64,000 nucleotides of DNA, from positions 1 through 64,000 of the forward strand of contig JADJIB010000004.1 of NCBI GenBank assembly GCA_016707175.1, read 5' to 3'. Below the pieces are notes generated by a model. That model was not told the origin of the DNA. It ran no database searches and saw only the letters and a list, made by a program, of their open reading frames with translations. The translations under genes were made by a program, and so were the position numbers. Position 1 is the stretch's first letter. The number at the start of each line of letters is the position of its first letter. The DNA is from Candidatus Phosphoribacter hodrii (GTDB lineage: Bacteria > Actinomycetota > Actinomycetes > Actinomycetales > Dermatophilaceae). Positions 24,781-33,726 of the stretch are shown in pieces.

Positions 24781-26296
24781 GCGGGTGTCCTCTCGGGCGT
24801 GGGCTGCCGTGCTGTGATCGTCGGGCTGGCGGTCGTGGGGGTGGCTGTGGTCGTCGGGCTGGCGGGGTCGCGGTCGCCCTGGGCGAACCACACACGCGGC
24901 TCACGGCGGCCCGTCCGTCGGCGATGCAATCGGGTATGCCGACCCCGCGCAGCGCCGACCCGGCGACGGTCCAACTCGGTTGTCCCGCAAGGCCGCCGTC
25001 GACGGCGGCGACCCGATCGAGGTGCCCGACGGTGTACTTCGGCATGACGCCGACCCAACGGGTGACCCGGGTGAGGGTCGGCGGTTGGTGGGCGCCGAGG
25101 ATGCCGCTCACATGCCGGGTCACGGCGTCGAGGATCTCCCCGTCGCTTCCGCGCGCCAGACGGCCCACCCGGTCAGGCACGAACGCCCGAACGAGTACGA
25201 CGCCAGCCGGGGCCCGCCCTGGCCACTTGGCCGACGAGATGGTCACGCCGCTCACCGGGGCGTCCCCGGCTTCCAGCCAGCCCTGCGAGGTCGGTGGGGT
25301 CGCGAAGGCCGACTCGGGCCAAGCCACAGTGACGACGGTCGTCGAGGCGTGCCGCACCTGGCGCAGCGCGGCGGCGGCGGACGCGGCATACGGCTCCACC
25401 AGGTCGGCCGAGGCGGCGGCGCCGGCGGCGAGGACGACCCCGTCGACGACGTGCTCGGTGCCGTCGGAGAGCCGCACCCGGGTCTGCTCACCCTCGGGGG
25501 TGAGGGCGTCGACGCGGGTATGCCGCCGCAGGTCGGCGCCGCGCTCAGTGAGGGCGTCGACGAGTCGGTCGGGCAGCGCGCCGAGCCCGGTGGCGAGGCT
25601 GCGGAAGGGCGAGGACGGTCCGCGGGTCGTCCCGCCGCTGCCGTTGGTGCTCTGAGCGGCCGCCCGCGCGGCGCGACCGGAGGCGAGGCTGGCGATGATG
25701 AGGCTGCGGTGGGTGCGCTCGTGCTCACGCAGGATCGGCAGGACGGCGTCGAGGCTGAGCTCATCGACGCTCGCTCCGTAGATTCCGCCGAGCATCGGGT
25801 CGGCGAACCGTTGCACGATGCCCTCGCCGAGCCGCGCGCGCAGCAGGTCGCCGATCGCGACGTCGCTCGCGCCGAGGCGTCGCGGCAGCACCAGGTCGAG
25901 CAGCGCTCGCGCCTTGTGCCGCAGCCGCAAGACCGGCGTGCGGACGAAAGGGCCGAGTTTGGTCGGCAGCACCAGGCCCATCCCGTCGGGGATCGGCTGC
26001 AGGCGTCCGTCGGTGCGCAGGTGCACCGTGCGGCCGCCACGGACCTCGACGACCTCGTCGCCCATCCCGAGCTCGCGCACGAGGGTCAGCGCCGCCGGCC
26101 GATAGGCGACGAACGAGTCCGGCCCGGCCTCGATGGCCAGGCCGTCGACGTGCTCCGTCCGCAGTTTGCCGCCGAAGCGGTCGCTCGCCTCGACAAGCAG
26201 GACCTCCGCGCCCTGGCCGGTCGCCTCCCACGCCGCGGCCAGCCCGGTGATCCCGCCGCCCACGACGAGCAACCGCAGCCCGGCGTATGCCGTCAC
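24777..26296 (-). CDS. hemY: Coproporphyrinogen III oxidase (HemY/HemG type), 3' frame disturbed
   Basis: GTG 26296 overlaps the hemE stop. The FAD site VVGGGITGLAAAWEA is at residues 11-26, with EAGPDSF, DPMLGGIYGA and the terminal GSALRGVGIPDCIADGRAA. After that, near base 24930, this frame has no stop: it would run through hemQ and join hemH, giving 1100 codons. The frame one base earlier has better third-position GC from about 24915 and ends in TGA at 24777, overlapping the hemQ ATG. One lost base between about 24895 and 24935, or a -1 shift, would restore a normal gene with a short Thr/Pro-rich tail. A nearly exact 22-base direct repeat (33-base period) lies in 24805-24865. Confidence 0.75.
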
Positions 26297-27477
26297 GGCG
26301 CACCGTCGGGGTGGGGCAGCGAGCCGGGCGGGAGGTCGGGCGGGAGGTCGGGCAGGAGGTCTGGCACGGAGTGGACCAACTCGACGATCCGCGTGAGGAC
26401 GTCGGGGTCCGTCGTCGGCGGGACGCCGTGGCCGAGGTTGACGACATGGCCCGTCGCGGTCGCGCCCCGGCGCAGGACGTCACGGATGTGGGCGTCGAGC
26501 TCGGCCCACGGCCCGTCGAGGAGCGCGGGGTCGATGTTGCCCTGGACGGGAGTGCGCCCACCGAGCAGTGCGACGGCCTCATCGAGCGGAGTCTGCGCGT
26601 CGACCCCCATGACATCTGCCCCGGCATCACGCATGGCCACGAGCAGGTGGCGGGTGCGCGTGCCGAAGTGGATGCGCGGCATACCGAGGTCGGCGACCTG
26701 GGCGAGGACGGCGGCGGAGTGCGGTTGCACGTGGGCGAGGTAGTCCTCGACGCTCAGCGTGCCGGCCCACGAATCGAACAGTTGCAGGGCACTGGCCCCG
26801 GCGAGGCCCTGCGCGCGAAGGAAGGCGCCGGTGGTGCGAGCGACCCAGGCCAACAGCGCATCCCACACGTCGGGGTGCTCGTGCATGAGCGCCTTGGTGA
26901 TGGCGTGGTCCCTGCTGGGTCGCCCCTCGACGAGATAGGACGCGACGGTGAACGGCGCACCCGCGAACCCGATGAGAGGGGTGTCGCCGAGCAGTTCAAC
27001 CGACCGAGCGACAGCCTCGGTGATGGGCGCGAGGGCCTGGGGGTCGAGCTCCGGCAGGGCGGCGACCGCGGCGGCCGAGCGGATCGGGTGGTCGATGACC
27101 GGGCCCACGCCGGGGACGATGTCGACGCCCACGCCAGCCAAACGCACCGGAATCACGATGTCGGAGAAGAAGATTCCCGCGTCGACGCGATGACGACGCA
27201 CCGGCTGGCAGGTGATCTCGGCGGCCAGCTCGGGCGTGAGACAGGCATCGAGCATCGCCGTGTCGCCGCGGGCCGCGCGGTATTCGGGCAGCGAGCGACC
27301 GGCCTGGCGCATCATCCAGATCGGCCGGGTCGCGGTGCGTTCACCGCGATAGGCGCGCACGAGGATCGAGCCCGACGTGCGGCCCGTGACGAGCGGGTGC
27401 GTCGGAGGCAACACCGACGACTCGGCACCGACCGCCCGCTGTTGGTCGGTGCCGGGGGACTGCTCGGACGTCGGCAT
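26293..27477 (-). CDS. hemE: Uroporphyrinogen decarboxylase
   Basis: ATG 27477 overlaps the hemD stop (TGATG) and gives 394 residues. Substrate-binding signatures are PIWMMRQAGRSLPEYR and IGFAGAPFTVASYLVEG; FDSWAG and NLGHGV follow. It decarboxylates uroporphyrinogen III to coproporphyrinogen III. The first 35 residues are a poorly conserved lead; a later internal start is possible. It is fourth in the operon. Confidence 0.95.
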   Translation of the reverse strand: MPTSEQSPGTDQQRAVGAESSVLPPTHPLVTGRTSGSILVRAYRGERTATRPIWMMRQAGRSLPEYRAARGDTAMLDACLTPELAAEITCQPVRRHRVDAGIFFSDIVIPVRLAGVGVDIVPGVGPVIDHPIRSAAAVAALPELDPQALAPITEAVARSVELLGDTPLIGFAGAPFTVASYLVEGRPSRDHAITKALMHEHPDVWDALLAWVARTTGAFLRAQGLAGASALQLFDSWAGTLSVEDYLAHVQPHSAAVLAQVADLGMPRIHFGTRTRHLLVAMRDAGADVMGVDAQTPLDEAVALLGGRTPVQGNIDPALLDGPWAELDAHIRDVLRRGATATGHVVNLGHGVPPTTDPDVLTRIVELVHSVPDLLPDLPPDLPPGSLPHPDGAP

Positions 27478-28274
27478 CACTGGCTCCTGGTGAGGGCGCG
27501 GAAGAGGGCGCGAGCAACGGCGCCCGAGTCTGGGCTGTCGGGGGTGACCGCCGACCACCCCTGCTCACGCACGGCCGAGGTCGTGGTCGGGCCGACGGCG
27601 ACGATGGTGACGGAGGGGTCAGGCTGGACGAACCCCGCGACGGCGGCGACCGCACTCGGCGAACGCAGGACGAGCGCGGCAGCGGTGCCGGCGGCGAGCA
27701 GGTCGGCGCTCGCGGGCCGGGTCAGCACCGATCGCGTGTCATAGACCGCCGCCGTGCGGACCGCCCAGCCCGCTGCGGTGAGGCCGTCCGCAAGGGTCGG
27801 GCGAGCGATGGCACTTCCGGGCAGCAGCGCCAGCATCGGGTATGCCGTTGCGGCGAGGAGGTCGTCGAGCAGAGCCGAGGCGTCCGGGTTGGTGGCCGTG
27901 AGGGTGGGGCTCATCCCGTCGGGAAGGGTTGCTGCAGTAGCAGATCCGACGCAGGCCACCCGCAGGCCGCCCTCGTGGGCGGCGGCGAGCGCGGCATACA
28001 GGAGATGAGGGCCGACCAGCGCTGCCCAGTGCGCCATGGTGCGTGCAGAGGTGAGCACGAGCCAGGTGTCGCGGCCGGTGCGGCGTGGGTCGAGCACGTC
28101 GAGGAGGGCGAGGGCCGGTGCCGGGTCGTCGGCCGTGGTCACGCTCAGATAGGGCTCGACGAGCACAGTGAACCCAGCGTCACGCAGCGCAGCGGCATCC
28201 GCCTCGTTGCGGTCCGGCCGCACGAGAACGACGGGGCCAGGGAGGAGGTCCGCGCCGGTCGGGGTGGCCGTCAC
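27477..28274 (-). CDS. hemD: Uroporphyrinogen-III synthase
   Basis: GTG 28274 (GTGA overlap with the hemC stop) gives 265 residues; a start at 28286 is also open. HemD proteins diverge strongly; supporting features are VLVRPDRNEADAAALRDAG, TSARTMAHW, VGSATAATL, AVYDTR and LRSPSAVAAVA, in the two-domain order. It closes hydroxymethylbilane with ring D inversion. The assignment is supported most by position between hemC and hemE. Confidence 0.88.
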   Translation of the reverse strand: MTATPTGADLLPGPVVLVRPDRNEADAAALRDAGFTVLVEPYLSVTTADDPAPALALLDVLDPRRTGRDTWLVLTSARTMAHWAALVGPHLLYAALAAAHEGGLRVACVGSATAATLPDGMSPTLTATNPDASALLDDLLAATAYPMLALLPGSAIARPTLADGLTAAGWAVRTAAVYDTRSVLTRPASADLLAAGTAAALVLRSPSAVAAVAGFVQPDPSVTIVAVGPTTTSAVREQGWSAVTPDSPDSGAVARALFRALTRSQ

Positions 28275-29158
28275 AAGAGCAGCCACTCCGCCACCTGGGC
28301 ACCCAGGGCGGCGGCGCCGTCGAGATCGTGCTCATCGGCGAGGGTCCGGCTGTGTTCCGCGTGGGTATGGCTGCGGGTGCCGTCCTCGGTGAGTTCGGCC
28401 CTCAGCGTGAGCACCCCACTCTCCCAACGCGCCAGGGCGCCGATGGCGGTCGTGCAGGTGGCCTCGACGCCGGTGAGGACGGCGCGTTCGGCGGTCACTT
28501 CAAGCCGGGCGCGCGGGTCGTCGAGCACTGCGAGGTGGTCGGCGAGGGGATCGGCCGCCCGGCATTCCACGGCGAGGGCGCCTTGGGCGGGGGCGGGAAG
28601 CATCACCCGGGTGGGCAGCGGGGTCATCCGGTCGGTGAGGTGGCCGAGCCGTTCGAGCCCGGCCTGGGCCAGGACGACGGCGTCCACGGTCCCGGCAGCC
28701 ACCGCCGCGACCCGGGTGTCGACGTTGCCGCGGATCGGCACGATCGTGAGGTCGGGGCGGACCCGCAGCAGCGCGGCAGCGCGTCGCGGGCTGCTCGTCC
28801 CGACCCTGGCACCCACGGCGAGGTCGGCGAGACCACCTCCGGTCGCCGTCACGAGCACGTCGGCCGGGGATCGGCGCGCGGGGATCGCGGGAATGACCAG
28901 GCCGGGCATCGGGGCGCTGGGCAGGTCCTTGAACGAGTGAACGACGAGGTCGACCTCGCCCGCCAGCAGGGCGTCGCGCAACGTGGCGACGAAGATCCCC
29001 GGCCGGCTGGGAGCGTGCAGCGGGATCCGGTGGTCGTCCCCCTCTGAGCGGATGATGACGAGTTCGGCGCGCAGGCCGGTCGCGGCATACAGGGCTTCCG
29101 CGACCTGGGTGGACTGAGTGCGGGCCAGGAGGCTGCCGCGCGTCCCCAGCCTCACCAT
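28271..29158 (-). CDS. hemC: Porphobilinogen deaminase (hydroxymethylbilane synthase)
   Basis: This 295-residue enzyme carries the dipyrromethane cofactor cysteine at C235 (GVEATCTTAIG). Further motifs are RLGTRGSLLARTQS, VVHSFKDLPS, GTSSPRRAAAL and RGNVDTR. It polymerises four porphobilinogens. It overlaps hemA by 7 bases and hemD by 4. Confidence 0.95.
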   Translation of the reverse strand: MVRLGTRGSLLARTQSTQVAEALYAATGLRAELVIIRSEGDDHRIPLHAPSRPGIFVATLRDALLAGEVDLVVHSFKDLPSAPMPGLVIPAIPARRSPADVLVTATGGGLADLAVGARVGTSSPRRAAALLRVRPDLTIVPIRGNVDTRVAAVAAGTVDAVVLAQAGLERLGHLTDRMTPLPTRVMLPAPAQGALAVECRAADPLADHLAVLDDPRARLEVTAERAVLTGVEATCTTAIGALARWESGVLTLRAELTEDGTRSHTHAEHSRTLADEHDLDGAAALGAQVAEWLLL

Positions 29159-30417
29159 GAGTCGGCCTCGACGACGATGCCGAACAACGTCGCCATCGCG
29201 TGCGTGTAGTCCTCGAGGTCGCCTGTGCGGGCGAGCTCCGCGGCGCGAACCGACGGGGCGTGCAGCAGCGCGCCGCTCACCCGGCGCAGGGAGCGATCGA
29301 TGGCCTCGGCGACCTCGGGGGGATAGCGGCGGGCCGCGACCTCGGCCTCGCGGGCGATGATCGCGCTCACGTAGGCACGCATGGCGGTGATCGCCGGTGC
29401 CGCCGTGCGACCGCCTTCGACGTGCAGGTATGCCGCGACCGACCGGTTGACGACGTCCTGCGCGGCCAGAAGCGTGTCGACGTGCTCGGCCGGGGCGCTG
29501 CGGCCGATCTCGTCGAGGGTGAACACGTCGGCCTCATCGAGCTCGGCCACGCCGTCCCCGAGTTCGCCGCCCGTGGACAGGTCGAGGATCGGCAGGACCC
29601 GCGCGGCATACCTGCGCTGGGCCTTGACGAGGGCATCGGTGAGCGTCGGGCTGCTGGCGCCACTGCAGGTGACGACGAGGTCGGCCCGGGCGAGGGCGTC
29701 GAGGAGGCCGGGCTCGGGGACCGGCGTGACGGGGTGAGTGCGGGCGAAGGAGTCGGCGCGGCCGGTCCGGGAGTAGACCGCGATGTCGGTGCAGCCGCGC
29801 CGGGTGAGCTCGGCGACGACGACGCCGGCGTAGCTGCCCGTGCCCAGAACGAGCGCCTGCGACCCAGCGACGGGGGAGTGCTGGGCCTCGAGCAGGTCGA
29901 GGCCGACGGAGGCGATCGAGCGGCCGCGACCGCCGAGCTCGGTCGTCGAGGCCACCGTCTTGGCGGTTGCGAGGGCATCCTGGAACAGCCGGTGCAGCGC
30001 CGGGGTGGCGCGCTTGGCGGCATCGGCCTCGGCAAGCGCCTGGCGGACCTGGCCGACGACCTGGGCCTCGCCGACGACCATCGACTCCAGGCCGCAAGCG
30101 ACCGAGAAGAGGTGCTCGACGGCGCTCTCGCCGGGGTGGACGTCCAGGGCTTCGATGATCGCCTGCGGGTCGGCCAGTGGGGTCGCGCGCAGGGCGGCGA
30201 CCACGGCCTCGACGGCCGGATGGAACGCGGTGGCATCGAGATACGCCTCGAACCGATTGCACGTGGCGACCACGACGAGGCCCTCGACCGCAGTGGCGGA
30301 CTCGATGGCTCGGGTGAGATCGGGCGCCAGCACCTCGAGCTCGGCGAGATGGTCCGAGCCGAGGTGGTGGTGGCTGACACCCACGGCGAGCAAGGTCACG
30401 GATTCGATGGTAACCAC
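29152..30417 (-). CDS. hemA: Glutamyl-tRNA reductase
   Basis: GTG 30417 gives 421 residues. The catalytic cysteine is C53 in VVATCNRFEAY; the GxGxxG-like nucleotide site is VLGTGSYAG, and ESMVVGEAQVVGQVR is the family signature. It is the committed step of tetrapyrrole synthesis and the first gene of a nine-gene operon. I saw no rex-type regulator upstream; the 169-base gap to vapB (30418-30586) must hold the promoter, but no clear box stands out. Confidence 0.95.
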   Translation of the reverse strand: MVTIESVTLLAVGVSHHHLGSDHLAELEVLAPDLTRAIESATAVEGLVVVATCNRFEAYLDATAFHPAVEAVVAALRATPLADPQAIIEALDVHPGESAVEHLFSVACGLESMVVGEAQVVGQVRQALAEADAAKRATPALHRLFQDALATAKTVASTTELGGRGRSIASVGLDLLEAQHSPVAGSQALVLGTGSYAGVVVAELTRRGCTDIAVYSRTGRADSFARTHPVTPVPEPGLLDALARADLVVTCSGASSPTLTDALVKAQRRYAARVLPILDLSTGGELGDGVAELDEADVFTLDEIGRSAPAEHVDTLLAAQDVVNRSVAAYLHVEGGRTAAPAITAMRAYVSAIIAREAEVAARRYPPEVAEAIDRSLRRVSGALLHAPSVRAAELARTGDLEDYTHAMATLFGIVVEADSW

Positions 30418-30551
30418 GCGCGGGGTGGGCTTTTACCACCGCCAGTGTCGAAAAACGGCTGGTGGGAAGGCGTTATCCGGCTTGGACAACCGGGTGTGGG
30501 CCGAGGCGGGAATGGTGGTCCTCCGGCGGCTCGCCGGGGCGGCACCACGAG

Positions 30552-30587
30552 TACGGGAATACGGGTGATGAAGTACGGTAAGCCGTA
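30552..30587. promoter_or_regulatory. Candidate VapB operator
   Basis: TACGG half-sites occur at 30552, 30560 and 30574. The last pairs with CCGTA (30583-30587 region) as TACGG-TAAG-CCGTA, a perfect 5-base dyad that abuts the vapB ATG. This arrangement fits autorepression by the VapBC complex. The half-site resembles the TACGGTA arm of the dyad at 8332-8350. Confidence 0.4.
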
Positions 30588-30838
30588 TGAAAACGACGAT
30601 CGAGATCCCGGATGCTCTCGCCGAAGACGCGAGGCAAGTGGCGCGGGCTGGGGGGACGACGCTGCGGGACTTGGTCGTCACCGGCCTGATGGCGGAGGTC
30701 GAGCGACGCAGGAACGCGCCACGGGTCGAGTTCACCTTCCCCACCGTCGGGGGGCGTGGCCTGGTGGTCGACCTCGCGCCGGGCGAGGTCATTGATCGGT
30801 CCTACGGATTCGCCTCAGCCCCGGGCTCATCGAGGTGA
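30587..30838 (+). CDS. vapB: VapB-type antitoxin
   Basis: The 83-residue protein starts MKTTIEIPDALAEDARQVAR, the ribbon-helix-helix pattern of VapB/DUF2191 antitoxins, and its C-terminal tail (EVIDRSYG) is the toxin-wrapping part. The stop overlaps the toxin GTG by 4 bases. It should neutralise the PIN toxin and repress the operon. Confidence 0.85.
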   Translation: MKTTIEIPDALAEDARQVARAGGTTLRDLVVTGLMAEVERRRNAPRVEFTFPTVGGRGLVVDLAPGEVIDRSYGFASAPGSSR

Positions 30839-31272
30839 TCGCTCTCGACACGAATCTGCTGGTCTACGCCCACCGCGAGGACTCGCCGCACCACGCGGCA
30901 GCGGCCGCGGCACTCCAGTCGGCGATCACCGCCCCCGGCGGGTGTGCGATCCCCTGGCCGTGTCTGCACGAGTTCCTCGCTGTCGTCACCCACCCGCGGA
31001 TCTATGACCCTCCGACGCCAATGGGCACCGCAGTGGCAGCCGTCCGGGCCCTGGTCGATGCTCCGTCGGTTCATCTGCTGGGCGAGGGAGTGAGTCACCT
31101 CGACCGACTTGCCGCCCTGTTGGCTTCGGGCGCGGTCGTCGGTCCTCGCATCCACGACGCCCGGGTTGCCGCGATCTGCCTTGACCATGGCGTCGATGCC
31201 CTGTGGTCAGCCGACCGTGATTTCTCCTGGTTCCCGAGGCTCACGGTGGTGAATCCCTTGGTGGCCGGCTGA
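30835..31272 (+). CDS. vapC: VapC-type PIN-domain RNase toxin
   Basis: GTG 30835 gives 145 residues. The acidic PIN site is D5 (MIALDTNLLVYA), E47-like in PCLHEFLAV, D122-like in IHDARVAA, and the last Asp in WSADRDFSWFP. These residues bind Mg and cut RNA, in known cases tRNA or rRNA. All four are intact, so the toxin looks functional. Confidence 0.88.
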   Translation: MIALDTNLLVYAHREDSPHHAAAAAALQSAITAPGGCAIPWPCLHEFLAVVTHPRIYDPPTPMGTAVAAVRALVDAPSVHLLGEGVSHLDRLAALLASGAVVGPRIHDARVAAICLDHGVDALWSADRDFSWFPRLTVVNPLVAG

Positions 31273-31299
31273 GTGGCCGGAGTGCGAGGGCGGCGACCT

Positions 31300-31788
31300 T
31301 CACACCGGGAGGGCGTGGGTGTCCTTGACCGCCTTCATGATGACGAGGCTGCGCAGCGACGCCACTCCGGGGAGTTCGCCGAGCCGCTTGGTGTAGAGCG
31401 CGTGATACGAGTCGAGGTCGCGCACCTGCACGGTCAGCAGATAGTCGGCGTCGCCGGCGATGAGGGAGCAGCGCAGGACGTCCTCGATGCCCTCGACGGC
31501 CGACTCGAACGCCGCCAGGGTCTGCTGCCGTTGATCGGTAAGGCGCACCATGACGACGACCTGCAGCGCCCGGCCGAGCAGCGCGGGGTCCAGCAGCGCG
31601 GCATACCCCTGGATGTAGCCGCGCTCCTCCAGTGACTTGACCCGCCGCAGGCAGGGCGAGGGGGACAACCCCACCCGACGCGCGAGGTCAACGTTGGTGA
31701 GTCGGCCGTCCTCTTGCAGCGCGTCGAGGATCGTTCGGTCCAGTCCGTCCAAGCCCGAGTATGCCGTGGGCTCAGCTTCGAAGGGCAC
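31300..31788 (-). CDS. Lrp/AsnC-family regulator
   Basis: GTG 31788 gives 162 residues. The N-terminal HTH is LDRTILDALQEDGRLTNVDLARRVGLSPSPCLRR (about residues 15-50), followed by the RAM effector domain with GDADYLLTVQVRDLDSY. It is divergent from alanine dehydrogenase, the classic arrangement of AldR, so alanine-responsive control of ald is likely. In the 184-base gap ACATGCCA occurs twice (31821, 31862), 41 bases apart, and may be the binding sites. Confidence 0.85.
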   Translation of the reverse strand: MPFEAEPTAYSGLDGLDRTILDALQEDGRLTNVDLARRVGLSPSPCLRRVKSLEERGYIQGYAALLDPALLGRALQVVVMVRLTDQRQQTLAAFESAVEGIEDVLRCSLIAGDADYLLTVQVRDLDSYHALYTKRLGELPGVASLRSLVIMKAVKDTHALPV

Positions 31789-31972
31789 GAGTCACTCCTA
31801 GAGTCGGTATGAGAAGCAGAACATGCCAAGAATAGGGCAGAGCGGGGTGTAGAAGGGCACCACATGCCAGAGCCCCGCGTCTAGAATTGCCGACGAGCCC
31901 GCGACGACGCGGCCGGCCCTGCGGGGCCTCGGACAGGACAGCGGCCCCGCGGGGTCGAGAAATGGTGACGAC

Positions 31973-33088
31973 ATGAAGGTTGGGATCCCCGCCGAGGTCA
32001 AGAACCACGAATACCGGGTCGCCATCACCCCGGTCGGCGTCCACGAACTCGTCGGCCACGGGCACGAGGTCATGATCCAGAAGGGCGCCGGGCTCGGCTC
32101 CTCGATCACTGACGACGACTACATCAGCCAGGGCGCACGGATCATCGACTCCGCCGACGACGTGTGGGGCGAGGCCGACATGGTCCTCAAGGTCAAGGAG
32201 CCCGTCGCCGAGGAGTACCACCGGCTGCGCGAGGGACTGACCCTCTTCACCTACCTGCACCTGGCCGCCGACAAGCCGCTCACCGAGGAGCTGATGGCCA
32301 AGAAGGTCACCGGCATCGCCTACGAGACGGTCCAGTTGCCCTCCGGGATGCTCCCGCTGCTCTACCCGATGTCTGAGGTCGCCGGCTGCCTGGCCCCCCA
32401 GGTCGGCGCACACGCGATGATGCGGGCCCAGGGTGGCCGCGGTGTCCTCATGGGAGGCGTCGGCGGCGTCGCCAACGCCAAGGTCGTCGTCCTCGGCGCG
32501 GGCGTCGCCGGCCAGAACGCGGCCAACATCGCCCTCGGCATGGGAGCCGATGTCACGCTGCTCGACACCGACCTCGACAAGTTGCGGATGAGCTTCTGGC
32601 GCTACGACAACCGCGTCCACCAGATCGCCTCCTCGAAGCTCTCCGTGCGTGAGCAGGTGCTCGGCGCCGACCTCGTCATCGGCACCGTTCTCATCCCCGG
32701 CGCCAAGGCCCCCAAACTCGTCACCGACGACATGGTTGCCGCGATGAAGCCCGGCTCGGTCCTCGTCGACGTCGCCATCGACCAGGGTGGATGCTTCGAG
32801 GGCAGCCGCCCGACGACGCACGCCGACCCGACCTTCGCGGTCCACGACGCCGTTTACTACTGCGTCGCGAACATGCCTGGGGCCGTCCCGAACACCTCCA
32901 CCTGGGCGCTCACCAACGCGACCCTCTCGTATGCCGTGAAGCTCGCCGACAAGGGTTGGAAGGGTGCCATCGGCGCCGACCAGGCCCTGGCCCTCGGCCT
33001 GAACACTCACGACGGTTTCGTCACCTACAAGGCCGTGGCCGACGACCTCGACCTGCCTTACCGCTCCTTGGCAGACGTCCTGGCCTGA
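31973..33088 (+). CDS. ald: Alanine dehydrogenase
   Basis: The 371-residue enzyme converts L-alanine to pyruvate and ammonia with NAD. Motifs include MKVGIPAEVKNHEYRVAITP, VKVKEP (substrate Lys), YLHLAADK (catalytic His) and the nucleotide site VLGAGVAGQNAA near residue 175. Length and ends match the family exactly. It may supply nitrogen balance or serve redox needs under low oxygen, as in mycobacteria. A hairpin follows at 33137. Confidence 0.95.
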   Translation: MKVGIPAEVKNHEYRVAITPVGVHELVGHGHEVMIQKGAGLGSSITDDDYISQGARIIDSADDVWGEADMVLKVKEPVAEEYHRLREGLTLFTYLHLAADKPLTEELMAKKVTGIAYETVQLPSGMLPLLYPMSEVAGCLAPQVGAHAMMRAQGGRGVLMGGVGGVANAKVVVLGAGVAGQNAANIALGMGADVTLLDTDLDKLRMSFWRYDNRVHQIASSKLSVREQVLGADLVIGTVLIPGAKAPKLVTDDMVAAMKPGSVLVDVAIDQGGCFEGSRPTTHADPTFAVHDAVYYCVANMPGAVPNTSTWALTNATLSYAVKLADKGWKGAIGADQALALGLNTHDGFVTYKAVADDLDLPYRSLADVLA

Positions 33089-33136
33089 TTCGGACGGGGG
33101 GTGCTCTCCCACCCCAATCCGAATCGTGTGGACGAC

Positions 33137-33175
33137 CGAGCCCCGGGAGCCTGATCCGTCAGGCCCCGGGGCTCG
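33137..33175 (+). terminator. Hairpin terminator after ald
   Basis: CGAGCCCCGGG with CCTGA on the left pairs with TCAGG and CCCGGGGCTCG on the right around a 4-base loop, with one bulge, giving about 16 base pairs. It begins 49 bases after the ald stop. The following T-run is weak (TGTTCC). Confidence 0.6.
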
Positions 33176-33215
33176 CTGTTCCTCCGCCTCAGGACCACGC
33201 TGGTCCCAAGATCCT

Positions 33216-33371
33216 CACACCCGCCGACGTCTTGTTGGCTAGCGGGCCTTGATTGCCCCGATATCCCCACACCCGCCGGTGATCTGGGCGAGGGGTATGC
33301 CGGGTGGCCCCGGTTTCGGCACACCCGCCGGTGGTTTGTGACAGGCAGGTAGGTCGCTCGGTGTTTCTGGG
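33216..33371. repeat. Three 52-base units sharing CACACCCGCCG
   Basis: CACACCCGCCG starts at 33216, 33268 and 33320, an exact 52-base period. Units 2 and 3 share a longer head (CACACCCGCCGGTG-TNTG); the remaining 33 or so bases of each unit differ. The array fills the gap between the ald terminator and the stop of the DUF6457 gene. The variable parts resemble spacers, but the head is short and no cas gene is near, so I do not call it CRISPR. Confidence 0.5.
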
Positions 33372-33372
33372 G

Positions 33373-33726
33373 TCAGATGTGTGCGGCGATCCGATCCGAG
33401 AGTGCTGCCCGGTGCTCAGCGGTCGTTCGCCCATCGGACGACCCTGACCCATCGGACTCAGCGGACCCATCGGCCGACCCTGACACGGCAGCCCCGGACG
33501 AGCCCAGTGCTCGACCGAGCGCCAGGCCGAGGATGAAGGTGCTCACGGGCGCGAGCGGTCGAGCGAGGCCGTGGGCGACCTGTCGAGACAGGTCGTGGAT
33601 CGCCTCGACGTCCACGAGTGACGAGGGGACCCCCAGGTCGGCACACACGGCGTCGATCCAGGTCTGCCACTGTGCCTGCTCGGCGGCCAGATCATGTGCC
33701 GTGCGTTCGGTCCTCACGATGTCCAT
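33373..33726 (-). CDS. DUF6457 family small protein
   Basis: ATG 33726, overlapping the mobA 3' end by 13 bases, gives 117 residues. The conserved part is WQTWIDAVCADLGVPSSLVDVEAIHDLSRQVAHGLARPLAPVSTFILGLALG, an all-helical domain of unknown function that in actinobacteria often follows mobA. The C-terminal 35 residues are Gly/Ser/Asp-rich. A role in molybdenum cofactor work is inferred from this linkage only. A longer frame to 34032 is a shadow of mobA. Confidence 0.75.
   Translation of the reverse strand: MDIVRTERTAHDLAAEQAQWQTWIDAVCADLGVPSSLVDVEAIHDLSRQVAHGLARPLAPVSTFILGLALGRALGSSGAAVSGSADGSAESDGSGSSDGRTTAEHRAALSDRIAAHI

Noticed and set aside
22994..26296. A single 1100-residue HemY-HemH fusion protein
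   Set aside because: hemQ, with full family motifs, lies inside in another frame, and third-position GC drops in the long frame after about 24930. A one-base error is simpler, though the fusion is not excluded.
33216..33371. Short CRISPR array
   Set aside because: Only three units, a head of 11-18 bases, unequal identity and no cas genes.
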